A stretch of 64,000 nt of DNA from Actinorhabdospora filicis (GTDB lineage: Bacteria > Actinomycetota > Actinomycetes > Mycobacteriales > Micromonosporaceae), in the NCBI RefSeq assembly GCF_030269765.1, contig NZ_BSTX01000002.1:777379-841378 (forward strand), written 5' to 3'. Under the pieces are notes generated by a model. The model did not search any database. It saw only the letters and a program-made list of their open reading frames with translations, and was not told the DNA's origin. How positions within the stretch are numbered: position 1 is the first letter of the stretch; every line of letters begins with the position of its first letter. Both the position numbers and the translations under genes were made by a program. Below are positions 1 to 8,151 of this stretch, piece by piece.

Positions 1-609
1 GATGAGGCGCTGATGGACTGGCTGAGCGCCGAAGCCGCACGCCACGAGCTGGCGGGACTGCGGCTCCCCTGGGTCACCGCCGACCCGCTACCGCACGTCG
101 ATTCCCCCTACGCCTGCTTCCGCGCGTCCGCCGCGCGGTCCGGCGATCTCCCCGCCTGGGCCGTCACGGCGCTGCTCGCCGATGAGGAATCCGCCGTCCG
201 GACCACCATGGCCGTCAACTCCTCCATCCCGGTCGATTCCGGGACCGCCGAGCGCATCGATCGCGACCACCGCCCCCAGAAGAGGACCCGGTGGCGTCCC
301 GCCGACACGCTCGCCCTGCCGGTGGAGGTCCTGCGCAGGCTCGCCCACGACCCGGACCCGCGCATGCGGCAACTGACGCCCCGCGACCCCGAGCTGCCGT
401 CACACCTGGCCGATGCCCTCGCCGCCGACTCCGACGACGGGGTTCGCCTTGCCATCGCGAGCCATCCCGGCCTCCGACCGGAGACCCTCACCCGCCTCCT
501 GGGCGACCCGGCGGAGAGCGTCGCCGAGGCCGCGGCGAGCCACCCCGCCCTTCCCATCGCCGAGATGGAGCGGCTCCTCGTCCTGGCGGGCCTGTCCCGG
601 GCCCGGTGA
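1..609 (+). CDS. LRV/HEAT-like repeat protein, probably 5' partial
   Basis: The frame is open from the first base, so the gene probably starts upstream. The first in-frame ATG is at 13, too close to the edge for a ribosome-binding site to be judged. About 200 residues are visible. The C-terminal half shows short helical repeats of the leucine-rich-repeat-variant type, with units such as VRLAIASHPGLRPETLTRLL followed by VAEAAASHPALPIAEMERLL. Such repeats usually form a curved helical scaffold for protein binding. No catalytic domain, signal peptide or membrane segment is seen. The exact partner and role are unknown; repeat type is the only confident statement. Confidence 0.6.
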   Translation, partial: DEALMDWLSAEAARHELAGLRLPWVTADPLPHVDSPYACFRASAARSGDLPAWAVTALLADEESAVRTTMAVNSSIPVDSGTAERIDRDHRPQKRTRWRPADTLALPVEVLRRLAHDPDPRMRQLTPRDPELPSHLADALAADSDDGVRLAIASHPGLRPETLTRLLGDPAESVAEAAASHPALPIAEMERLLVLAGLSRAR

Positions 610-775
610 CATCCCTCTTCCCGACCCCACCCGTTCACCCGCCGTTCGATCAGCGTCCAATGTGGATCAACGAGGCCCGGGCAGGCTGACGGCTGCCGGC
701 CTCCGGGAGCGGACCTGGTACCGCGTGCTGGCGTACCTGTCATGCAACACGACATCAGTCCGTCAGGAGAACGCA

Positions 776-1267
776 ATGAATCGCCTGGTGAAGGCAATCG
801 CGGCACTCTTCGTCGCCACCGCGCTCGTCGTGGTGACGACGTCCCCGGCACACGCGGTCAACGTGCGCTACCGCGCCGCGCAGTCCTGCTTCGTCGACGG
901 GCGGGAGTTCCGCGCCGAGATCAAGACCTACGGCAAGCCGACCACGGCGGGCCAGTACACCGAGGTCCAGCAGTGGGGCTACGTGATGGAGGCGGCCGGA
1001 GGCGACGCCAGTAACAGCCGTGTCGAGGCGACCCGGGTGAAGTGGGTGGACGGGAGCTGGAAGCGCCTGTCGGGGATCGGCTACGACACCGCCGCCCGTG
1101 AGGACAGTTACTGGCACGCCGGTCAGTTCCAGTCCGATCCGGCCCCCTACATCGGTTACGACACCGTCGGTCCCTTCGCGGTCATGGTCCGCGTGTACTT
1201 CGACGCCAGCATCTTCAAGACCTGTCAGGTCACCTTGAGGCCCTACGACCTCTACTGGATCGGCTGA
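776..1267 (+). CDS. small secreted protein, function unknown
   Basis: A 163-residue protein whose ATG follows an AGGAG box by about seven bases. It begins with a classical Sec signal: MNRLVK, then a hydrophobic stretch, ending TTSPAHA at residue 27 as a likely cleavage site. The mature part of about 136 residues contains two cysteines near its two ends (AAQSCF and FKTCQV), which could form a disulphide after export. It is rich in Tyr, Trp and Thr, as in small extracellular beta proteins. The longer upstream extension of this frame (from 413) lacks a ribosome-binding site and was not used. I do not recognise the family. Confidence 0.72.
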   Translation: MNRLVKAIAALFVATALVVVTTSPAHAVNVRYRAAQSCFVDGREFRAEIKTYGKPTTAGQYTEVQQWGYVMEAAGGDASNSRVEATRVKWVDGSWKRLSGIGYDTAAREDSYWHAGQFQSDPAPYIGYDTVGPFAVMVRVYFDASIFKTCQVTLRPYDLYWIG

Positions 1268-1268
1268 A

Positions 1269-1913
1269 CTAGCCCGTCGTGCCCTCGGCGCCGCGCTCGA
1301 CGCCGAGGGTCGCGATGAGGTCCTCGTGCAGCTGGAACCAGACGCGGTGGCAGGAGTCGACGTCGGTCTTGTCGACCCACTCGGTGCGGCCACCGCGGGC
1401 TCGCCGCAGGGCGGCCTGGAAGCGGACGTCGTAGCCGTCGAAGCGGGCCAGCACCCGGGAGAGGCGGCCGTTGAGAGGGGACAGCGCCTCGCCGATCGCG
1501 GCCAGCTCGGCGAGCACGCGGTCGTCCCAGGCGGGGTCGCGGTGGTCGTTGGGCGCGAAGCGGTCGGCCGCCGTGGGCTTGAGCTGCCAGTCGGTGCAGG
1601 CGCGCAGGAGCCGGGCGTTGAGGGGCAGGAACGCGCGGTGGACGGCTTCGATCTCGCCTCCGGGGTCGGCCTCGGCGCGTTCCTCCGCTAGGCGGCGTTC
1701 GTTCTCGGCCTTCCCGGCCTGGGTGAGCGACCAGCCCCGGAGGTCGGCGAAGGCCATGTGCTGCGTCCAGCCCCGGCTCTCGGCGTCGAGGAGGTTGCTC
1801 GATGCCTCGGCGGGGGAGATCCCGGCACGGACGGCGATGGCGGGGTCGTCGGCGAAGCCGAGGAGCCGCACGGCGTGGAGTGTGCGCAGGTCGGGCGGGG
1901 ACGGCCGGGTCAC
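1269..1913 (-). CDS. winged-helix (MarR-like) regulator-type protein
   Basis: About 214 residues from a GTG whose first bases overlap the stop of the upstream gene (GTGA, 1910-1913), so the two are translationally coupled. The N-terminus (LHAVRLLGFADDPAIAVRAG) reads as a winged helix that scores ligands or chromatin state; a central WSLTQAGKAENERRLAEER looks like the wing followed by a helix. The C-terminal half is an all-helical domain without a recognised catalytic motif. With the upstream helix-turn-helix gene it lies divergent from a PEP-utilising enzyme across a palindrome array, so control of that enzyme is a fair inference. Family assignment is by fold impression only. Confidence 0.6.
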   Translation of the reverse strand: MTRPSPPDLRTLHAVRLLGFADDPAIAVRAGISPAEASSNLLDAESRGWTQHMAFADLRGWSLTQAGKAENERRLAEERAEADPGGEIEAVHRAFLPLNARLLRACTDWQLKPTAADRFAPNDHRDPAWDDRVLAELAAIGEALSPLNGRLSRVLARFDGYDVRFQAALRRARGGRTEWVDKTDVDSCHRVWFQLHEDLIATLGVERGAEGTTG

Positions 1914-2305
1914 GGCCGCTCGTCCTGGCGCGCGGTGAGCCGGGTGAAGTACTGCTGGCAGGCCTGGGGCGAGTTGAAGCCGGTCGCCTCGGCGATCTGC
2001 GCCCAGGTCAGCCCGGCGCCGCGCGCGCTGAACAGCAGGCCGATCTCGGCGCCCTCGACCTCGGCCCGCGCGGCGGGCAGCAGTGCGAGCGCGGCCAGGA
2101 GGTCCTCCGGGGTGAGGTCGGCCGCGCGCCACAGCGCGAACTGGGTCAGGTCGACGGCGGTCTGCGGAGCGGGGGCCGGGCGCCATGGACGCCGCTCCAG
2201 CTCATCGGCGCCCAGCGCGCGCAGCCGGTCGACCGCCTCGCGCTCGCGTTGAGCCTGCGCGTGATCGGCGTCGCCGGTCGCCCGGAGGTCCTGCTTGCGT
2301 TCCAT
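1910..2305 (-). CDS. helix-turn-helix DNA-binding protein
   Basis: About 131 residues if started at MERKQDL; a start six codons further up is possible. The N-terminal half is charged and coiled-coil-like; the C-terminal half has a clear helix-turn-helix, GLTWAQIAEATGFNSPQACQ, followed by QYFTRL. It is the first gene of a two-gene unit (stop overlaps the GTG of the next gene) and its start lies about 20 bp from the palindrome array at 2325-2380. It probably binds those sites and controls both itself and the divergent PEP-utilising enzyme gene; this is inferred from position. Confidence 0.65.
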   Translation of the reverse strand: MERKQDLRATGDADHAQAQREREAVDRLRALGADELERRPWRPAPAPQTAVDLTQFALWRAADLTPEDLLAALALLPAARAEVEGAEIGLLFSARGAGLTWAQIAEATGFNSPQACQQYFTRLTARQDERP

Positions 2306-2324
2306 GCGACCCATCCTGCACACT

Positions 2325-2380
2325 CAACACAATGTTGTCAACACTCTGTTGACAACACGGTATTGACAACAGAGTGTTGA
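2325..2380. promoter_or_regulatory. multi-copy palindromic operator between divergent genes
   Basis: Three nested inverted repeats fill the gap between the HTH gene and the PEP-utilising enzyme gene: CAACA-3-TGTTG (2325-2337), a perfect TTGTCAAC-5-GTTGACAA (2335-2342/2348-2355), and a larger 18-bp inverted pair with one mismatch (2338-2355 and 2363-2380). The last arm ends three bases before the ATG at 2384, so bound protein would block initiation of the enzyme gene. Confidence 0.7.
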
Positions 2381-2383
2381 TGG

Positions 2384-3505
2384 ATGGTCATGCTCACGAC
2401 ACTGGCGGAGTCCACCCGCGCGACCTGCGGCGGCAAGGCGGCGACCCTCGGCGTGCTCCTGCGCGAGGGCCTGCCCGTGCCCGACGGGTTCGTCGTCCCG
2501 CACTTCGGCGCGCTCGACGGCGAGGTGGCGGCGGCGCTCGCGCGGATGGGCGATCCGCCGGTCGCCGTGCGGTCCTCGGCCGCCGGCGAGGACGGGGCCG
2601 GCGCATCGGCGGCGGGCCAGTACGAGAGCGTCCTGGCCGTCCAGGGCGCCGACGCCGTCGCCGCGGCGATCCGCGTCTGCCGGGACTCGGCGTCCTCGGC
2701 GCGCGTCGCCGGGTACTGGCATCGATCCGGCGGCGACACCACGCCGGAGATGGCCGTACTCGTGCAGCGGCTCATCGACGCCGAGGTCTCCGGCGTGATG
2801 TTCACCCCCGCGCGGCCGGGCGATCCGGTCCGCGTCGAGGCGAGCTGGGGACTCGGGCTCGCCGTCGTCGGCGGGACCGTCACCCCCGACGCCTTCGAGC
2901 TCGCCGCCGACGGGACCATCGAGCGCAGGATCGCCCGCAAGCCGACGCGCCTGGACCGGGGGAGCGGCGGTGTGGTCGCCCGCGACGTCCCCCTAGAGCG
3001 GCAGACATCGTCCACATTGGACGACGGCGAGGTCACCCGCCTCGCCGCCCTCGGCGCCTGCGCGGCCGACCTTCTCGGCGGCCCCCAGGACGTCGAGTGG
3101 GCCATCGCCGACGGCGTGATCTGGCTGCTCCAGTCGCGACCCGTCACCGCGCCGCTCCCACCGACACCGAGCGGCGTCCCGCCCGCCGCGTCGCTGACCG
3201 GCACCCCCGGCGCACACGGCGTCGTGACCGGCACCGCGCGCGTCGTGCGCGGCCCCGACGACTTCGGCCGCGTCCGGCCCGGCGAGATCCTCATCTGCCC
3301 CTACACCGACCCGGCGTGGACGCCCTTGTTCACCGTCGCCGCAGCGATCGTCACCGAGACCGGCGGCGCGCTCTCCCACGCCGCCATCGTCGCCCGCGAG
3401 TACCGCATCCCGGCCGTCGTCGGCGTTCCCGGCGCCATCACCCGAGTCCCCGACGGCGCCCGCGTCACCCTCGACGGCACGAAGGGCACGCTCACCCTCC
3501 ACTGA
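2384..3505 (+). CDS. compact PEP-utilising enzyme (PEP synthase-like, ATP-grasp plus phosphohistidine domain)
   Basis: A 373-residue protein. Residues 1-260 form a pyruvate-phosphate-dikinase-type ATP-grasp region (CGGKAATLGVLLREGLPVP, VAVRSSAAGED, SGVMFTPA, QDVEWAI). Residues 280-373 form the mobile swivelling domain with the phosphohistidine in GGALSHAAIVAREY, His332. The family transfers a phosphate from ATP through this His to an acceptor. Full PEP synthases and rifampin phosphotransferases run 750-870 residues; here the long central substrate domain is absent, so the acceptor is unknown. An ATG two codons in is an alternative start. The gene abuts a palindromic operator and is followed 17 bp later by a histidine phosphatase. 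Confidence 0.8.
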   Translation: MVMLTTLAESTRATCGGKAATLGVLLREGLPVPDGFVVPHFGALDGEVAAALARMGDPPVAVRSSAAGEDGAGASAAGQYESVLAVQGADAVAAAIRVCRDSASSARVAGYWHRSGGDTTPEMAVLVQRLIDAEVSGVMFTPARPGDPVRVEASWGLGLAVVGGTVTPDAFELAADGTIERRIARKPTRLDRGSGGVVARDVPLERQTSSTLDDGEVTRLAALGACAADLLGGPQDVEWAIADGVIWLLQSRPVTAPLPPTPSGVPPAASLTGTPGAHGVVTGTARVVRGPDDFGRVRPGEILICPYTDPAWTPLFTVAAAIVTETGGALSHAAIVAREYRIPAVVGVPGAITRVPDGARVTLDGTKGTLTLH

Positions 3506-3522
3506 CCACAAGGACACCGCTC

Positions 3523-4125
3523 ATGGCCACCAGGTACCTCTACATCGCCCGCCACGGCGCCGCCGACGCCTTCGGCGAACTCACCGGCACCGGCCGCGAA
3601 CAGGCGCGCCTCCTCGGCAAACGCCTGGCCCCGCTGCCCATCACCGCCGTCTGGCACTCACCGCTGCCCCGCGCTGCGGCCACCGCCCGCGAACTCGACC
3701 TCTTCCTCGGCGGCAGCCCGCGCCTCGCCGAGGCCCCCGAGCTCATCGACCACGTCCCCTACGTCCCCCCGATCGGCGACACCCCACCGTCCTGGGTGCC
3801 CTTCTTCGACGGCTACGACGCCGCCGAGGCCGCCGCCGGAAACAGCACCGCCCGCGCCCTCACCGCCCGCTTCGCCACCCCGCCCGACGGCGAGGACGAC
3901 ACCCACGAAGTACTGATCACCCACGCCTACCCCATCGCCTGGCTCGTCCGCGACGCCCTCGACGCCCCACCGGTCCAATGGCTCGGCCTCAGCAGCGCCA
4001 ACACCGCCCTGACCGTCATCGAGCACCGCCCCGCGACCCCACCGAGCATCGCCATGTTCAACGACATGAGCCACCTGCCGCCGCAACTGCGCTGGACGGG
4101 CTTCCCGGACGCGACCAGAGCCTGA
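3523..4125 (+). CDS. histidine phosphatase family protein
   Basis: A 200-residue member of the phosphoglycerate-mutase-like superfamily. The catalytic RHG motif is near the N-terminus (YLYIARHGAAD), an Arg that helps bind phosphate follows in LPRAAATAREL, and the second catalytic His is in ITHAYPIAW. The ATG at 3523 follows the upstream stop by 17 bp, so co-transcription with the PEP-utilising enzyme is likely. Pairing a phosphotransferase-like enzyme with a phosphatase suggests both act on a related phosphorylated small molecule; that link is inference. No signal peptide. Confidence 0.85.
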   Translation: MATRYLYIARHGAADAFGELTGTGREQARLLGKRLAPLPITAVWHSPLPRAAATARELDLFLGGSPRLAEAPELIDHVPYVPPIGDTPPSWVPFFDGYDAAEAAAGNSTARALTARFATPPDGEDDTHEVLITHAYPIAWLVRDALDAPPVQWLGLSSANTALTVIEHRPATPPSIAMFNDMSHLPPQLRWTGFPDATRA

Positions 4126-4137
4126 CGGGACGCGAGG

Positions 4138-4168
4138 CGGCCGCGCCGCCACGACGGCGGCGCGGCCG
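4138..4168. terminator. hairpin between convergent genes
   Basis: A perfect 13-bp stem (CGGCCGCGCCGCC, 5-base loop, complement) sits between the phosphatase stop and the subtilase stop. It can act for both strands; no strong T run follows. Confidence 0.6.
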
Positions 4169-4173
4169 GGCGA

Positions 4174-7100
4174 TCACCGCAGCCCGTAGGACCGGATCAT
4201 CGTCTGCCTCACCGAACCGCCCGCGTCATCGACGGCCGACAGCCGCGTGGACACCGACGTCGCCCCCGCCGGGTGCGTCAGCGTGGCCAGCCCGGCGTCG
4301 CCGACGCGGGTCACCGGCACCTTCTTCCACGTCGCGCCCTCGTCGTAGGACACCTCGAAGACCAGGTCCCGCACGGCCGTCGGCGCGGCCCCGGCCTGCT
4401 CGCGGACCTCCAGCACCACCAGCTGCGGCAGGCTCCGGCGCGCGTAACCGTCACTGACGCCGGAGGCGTCGAAACGGACCGCGCTCACCGTCGGCACGTC
4501 GGCGCCGGGCCGCAGCGCGAAGGACCACTCGGCGCTCGCCCGCGTCCCCAGCTCCGACCAGCCGACCTTCCGGCGTCCTTCGCACGCGATCGAGATCGTC
4601 CCGTCGAAGCCTGCCGGAAGGGGCCGCATGATGCCGTTGCAGATGCTTTCGTCGCGGTTGAAGATCTCGGTGCCGTCGGCCTTGACGACGGTCGACCCCG
4701 TGTAGTCCGCGCCCCCGCCGTAGCCACCGAACAGCTCGTGCTCGGCGCTGTCGAACAGCCCCGCCCGGAAGGTCATCATCCCATCGGGGTGGCGCTGGAA
4801 GGCCGGGAAGACCGGGTCGAGGGAGACGCCGATCGGCGCGGCGTTCCAGCTCTGGTACGACACCCCCGCCGTCAGCTCCACGCGGCGGTCGGTCGGCTCC
4901 CCGCCGGTCTCGTCGTGCGGGGTCAGGAACGACGACCACGGGCCCGGCGAGTACATCTCCACCATCGTGGCCGGGATCGGCTGGTCACGGGTCTGCCCGA
5001 AGGAGACTCCCCGCTTCACGCCCGCGAAGGCGTCATTGCGCTCGCCGTGGGCCGCCGGGACCCGTCCCTGCGACTGGTAGCGGGTGCGGACCTCGGCCAG
5101 CGAGGAATCGGCCAGGGCGCGGACGCTTCCCTCGGGGACCGCGCCCCGGGCTGGGAAGGACAGGTCGTAGGAGACCCCGTCACCCAGCAGCTTCTCGTCG
5201 TGGATGTACCAGGAGTTCGGGCCGGGCATGTCCCCGCCGGCGGTGTAGGACGTCGTGTCGCCGGAGTACATCAGCGTCACGTTGTGGCCCATGGTCGAGG
5301 CCTCGTTCGCCGCGACCATTACGTCGGCGCCACCCCACGTGGCCGCCTTCCGCTGCACGCTGACGCCGTTGGCGCGCCCGCGCGCCGCATCCCACACGAC
5401 CTCCCGGTCGGCGCGCAGGTCGACGTCGTCGCTGAAGGACGTCTGGGACTTCGCCGCCCCGTCCGTCTGCCGGATCCCGCCGAACACCGCGTAGCGGCCC
5501 GCCGGTATCCGCAGCGTCATGCCGGGTTCCCAGACGGCGTAGCTCTCCTGGGTGTCCACGTTGAACACGGCGGCGTACATGTACGTGATCGCGCCGCCAT
5601 CCGCCCGGCCGATCGGGCGCACCGAGAGGTCGTACAGCTCCGGTTCCAGGTCGACGCCGAGCGCCGTCCGCACCGACACGCCCGGCGCGGTCGCCGTGAC
5701 GACGCCCCCGTGGTACCCCGACGCCAGGCCCGCGCCGCGCGCCGAGACCACCACCGTCGCGGTCCCACCGGCGGGGATCGTGAGCGAGGAACGGTCGATG
5801 GAGAACGCGTCCCCCGACACCGACAGCGCCAGCGTCACCTCGACGGCCGACGTGTTGGTGTAGGCCACCTTCCGGTCCACCACCGGCCCGTCATGCGGGA
5901 ACGCCTGCATCGGGAACGAGACGCTCCCGTAGTCGGCGACGACGTCCTGCGCGATCGCCCGCGCCACGTCCAGCCGCCCCGCGCCGACCGCGTCCGCGCC
6001 GAGCCCGTCCAGCCCGGTAGCGGCGCCCATGAGCGCCGACTTCAGGCGCTCGCCCGTCCAGCCGGGGTGGCGCTGCTTGAGGATGGCGGCCGCACCGGCG
6101 ACGTGCGGTGAGGCCATTGAGGTGCCGCTCTTGGCGGTGTAGGGGCCCTCGCCCTCGGTCCCGGCGGCCCGGGCGGCGGTGATGTCGTCGCCGGGGGCGG
6201 CGATGTCGGGCTTCACCGCGCCGTCGCCGTAGCGGGGTCCCCGGCTGGAGAAGTCCGACAGGGCGTCCTCTTTGGTCACCGAGGCGACGGCGAGGGCGGA
6301 GCCGGCCGACGCGGGGGAGCTCACCGAGCGGTCCAGGCCGTAGTTCCCGGCGGCCACCACCACGAGGGTGTCGGTGGTCGCGCCGATCTCCTCCACGGCC
6401 ATCGACAGCGGGTCGGTGCCGTCGGACGGGTCGCCGCCCAGGCTCAGGTTGATCGCGGCGGGGTTCTTCCCCGCCGCCCACTGCAGCCCGGCGATGATGT
6501 CGGAGTCGGCGCACACGCCGCCGTCATCGCAGACCTTCCCGATGAGCAGGCTCGCCCCGGGCGCGAGGCCCTTGTACCGGCCATTGGAGGCCGCGCCGGT
6601 CCCGGCCACGGTGGACGCCACGTGCGTCCCGTGCCCGTTGCCGTCGACGGCCTCGGGGGAGGTACCGGTGAAGTCCCGCGCCTCGACGACCCGCCCGGCG
6701 AGGTCGGGGTGCGCCGGGTCGTAGCCGGAGTCCAGGACCGCCACCGTCACACCGGTGCCGTCGTAACCCGCCCGCCACGCGGCGGGCGCGCCGACCTGCG
6801 GAACGCTGCGGTCGAGCAGGAGGCGCGAGGTCCCGTCCAGCCAGATCTTCTCCACACCACCGGCCAGCCGGGACCCGGTGACCCGGCTCCACAGCGCGGC
6901 GGCGCCCCCGGCGTCCACCTCGAAGGCCTCGGCGCCGATCGCCGACAGCGAGGTGGCGTCCCCGGCGGCCAGCGAGCCCCCGGAGTGCCGCACGATCAGC
7001 GGCAGCGTCGCGGTGTGGCCCTCGCGCAGCAGGCGCGAGACCTGGAACAGCCTCGGATCGAGGAGCCCCGAGGCGAGCATCGGCCCGGCGTCGGAGGGGA

Positions 7101-7374
7101 CGACGGTGATCTCCCGCCGCTCGCCGCTCCACGTCGTGTGGGCGCTGTACCCGATGCTCTCGCGGCCCGGACCGGGCTCGAATACCACGTTGTCCGGCGC
7201 GTACATCACCACCCGGTCACCGGTGACGAGCGTGACCGTGCGCGGCGGGCCGGAAGGCGTCCCCGGCTCGGAGTCCACCGTGGAGCCGGGTGATGGCGGG
7301 TCGGCGTGGGCGGGCGCACCGGCGGCCAGCAGCGCCGCCACCCATCCCACGGCCATGGTCTTGCGGAATCTCAT
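4174..7374 (-). CDS. secreted S8 family serine peptidase (subtilase)
   Basis: A 1066-residue exported protease. Start chosen at MRFRKTMAVG, which has a GGGAG box and a signal peptide ending GAPAHA; the frame extends further upstream without a good start. A propeptide-like region occupies about residues 30-190. The catalytic domain shows Asp215 (VTVAVLDSGYDP), His248 (NGHGTHVAS) and Ser419 (SGTSMASPHVAG). A long C-terminal half of Ig-like and beta-rich segments follows, with no membrane anchor. Actinomycetes commonly secrete such large subtilases for scavenging protein or processing secreted precursors. It stands alone, convergent with the phosphatase gene. Confidence 0.93.
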   Translation of the reverse strand: MRFRKTMAVGWVAALLAAGAPAHADPPSPGSTVDSEPGTPSGPPRTVTLVTGDRVVMYAPDNVVFEPGPGRESIGYSAHTTWSGERREITVVPSDAGPMLASGLLDPRLFQVSRLLREGHTATLPLIVRHSGGSLAAGDATSLSAIGAEAFEVDAGGAAALWSRVTGSRLAGGVEKIWLDGTSRLLLDRSVPQVGAPAAWRAGYDGTGVTVAVLDSGYDPAHPDLAGRVVEARDFTGTSPEAVDGNGHGTHVASTVAGTGAASNGRYKGLAPGASLLIGKVCDDGGVCADSDIIAGLQWAAGKNPAAINLSLGGDPSDGTDPLSMAVEEIGATTDTLVVVAAGNYGLDRSVSSPASAGSALAVASVTKEDALSDFSSRGPRYGDGAVKPDIAAPGDDITAARAAGTEGEGPYTAKSGTSMASPHVAGAAAILKQRHPGWTGERLKSALMGAATGLDGLGADAVGAGRLDVARAIAQDVVADYGSVSFPMQAFPHDGPVVDRKVAYTNTSAVEVTLALSVSGDAFSIDRSSLTIPAGGTATVVVSARGAGLASGYHGGVVTATAPGVSVRTALGVDLEPELYDLSVRPIGRADGGAITYMYAAVFNVDTQESYAVWEPGMTLRIPAGRYAVFGGIRQTDGAAKSQTSFSDDVDLRADREVVWDAARGRANGVSVQRKAATWGGADVMVAANEASTMGHNVTLMYSGDTTSYTAGGDMPGPNSWYIHDEKLLGDGVSYDLSFPARGAVPEGSVRALADSSLAEVRTRYQSQGRVPAAHGERNDAFAGVKRGVSFGQTRDQPIPATMVEMYSPGPWSSFLTPHDETGGEPTDRRVELTAGVSYQSWNAAPIGVSLDPVFPAFQRHPDGMMTFRAGLFDSAEHELFGGYGGGADYTGSTVVKADGTEIFNRDESICNGIMRPLPAGFDGTISIACEGRRKVGWSELGTRASAEWSFALRPGADVPTVSAVRFDASGVSDGYARRSLPQLVVLEVREQAGAAPTAVRDLVFEVSYDEGATWKKVPVTRVGDAGLATLTHPAGATSVSTRLSAVDDAGGSVRQTMIRSYGLR

Positions 7375-7441
7375 GGATCTCCCGTCCGTGTCCGCGGGTG
7401 TTTCCCGCGTCCGGTACATACGCGGTAGGTGGCGAAAAAGG

Positions 7442-7776
7442 ATGACGGCCCTCCTGCGGCTCCTGGACGCCTGGGAACCGCGCATCGCCGAGCACGCCAC
7501 CGCCGGCGGCGAGGACTCCCGGGCCCTGATCACCTGGCCCACCAGGGACACCGGGGCCGGGCACGGATTCACCCCCGGCACCTCCTTCGCCATCCGCCCC
7601 GCCGGCCTGCCCACACCCGGCGCCACCACGCGGACGACGATCCGCCCGGCCGGCGGGCCCTGACCTGGGTCGCCGAGGACATCGGCGAACTCGTCGGGCT
7701 CCTCAAGTTCGACCCACCGCCCGGCGCTCGCCGAGGCCTGACCGTATCGCCCGGTTCACTGACTTGTTCGCCATAA
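7442..7776 (+). pseudogene. frameshifted small gene remnant
   Basis: From ATG 7442 a frame with strong G/C third-position bias runs to a stop at 7661 (begins MTALLRLLDAWEPRIAEH). The codon bias then continues in another frame (ALTWVAEDIGELVGLLKF) to a stop at 7774. The switch lies in a G/C-rich run near 7650. Together they would encode about 110 residues. I do not recognise the product. This covers most of the stretch between the subtilase start and the cysteine-rich peptide gene; nothing else is evident there. Confidence 0.4.
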
Positions 7777-7866
7777 CCGTCTCGACTACGCCAATTGCCC
7801 GCTTAGCTCCATGAGTGGGACGCTGAGTCGCTTTTGGTTCACCTCAAGCGATCCAGGGAGGATCAC

Positions 7867-8046
7867 ATGCGACTCATCACCCGGCTCACCGACACGCTCG
7901 TCGACCGGCTCGCGCCGAAAGGCGTCGTGACGGCGAGCTGTACGCCGCACACCTTCTGCACCTGCAACTCGACCGGCAACTGCCGTGAGTGCGAGACGCG
8001 CCAGAACTGCGACACCCACTGCCGGAACGTGTTCAGCTGCCACTAG
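7867..8046 (+). CDS. small cysteine-rich peptide with leader-like N-terminus (RiPP-like candidate)
   Basis: A 59-residue peptide with a good AGGGAG box seven bases before ATG. Residues 1-24 are an amphipathic segment, MRLITRLTDTLVDRLAPK followed by GVVTAS. The remaining 35 residues hold eight cysteines, mostly as xC pairs (CTC, NCREC, NCDTHC), and end CH. The N-terminal pattern closely matches a second peptide at 51715-51924 (MTKLLNKAADKILDRLIPK), while the two cysteine-rich ends differ. A conserved leader-like half with a variable cysteine-rich core is typical of modified or secreted peptides, but no modifying enzyme is adjacent. Not a Sec signal: no long hydrophobic core. Confidence 0.75.
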   Translation: MRLITRLTDTLVDRLAPKGVVTASCTPHTFCTCNSTGNCRECETRQNCDTHCRNVFSCH

Positions 8047-8049
8047 TGC

Positions 8050-8068
8050 GACGGCGGTGAGCGCCGTC
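8050..8068 (+). terminator. short hairpin after peptide gene
   Basis: GACGGCG, 5-base loop, CGCCGTC, starting four bases after the peptide stop. Likely part of its transcription end or an mRNA-stabilising stem. Confidence 0.45.
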
Positions 8069-8102
8069 GAGGCACTCACCGCCATCGGGATGTGACGCGG
8101 AC

Positions 8103-8140
8103 GCCGCTCACCACCATGGCCCGCCATGGTGGTGAGCGGC
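8103..8140. terminator. strong bidirectional hairpin
   Basis: A perfect 17-bp stem (GCCGCTCACCACCATGG) with a 4-base loop lies between the convergent peptide and DUF4267 genes. It is the most stable hairpin in this stretch and probably ends transcription from both sides. Confidence 0.7.
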
Positions 8141-8151
8141 GGGGTGAGAGG

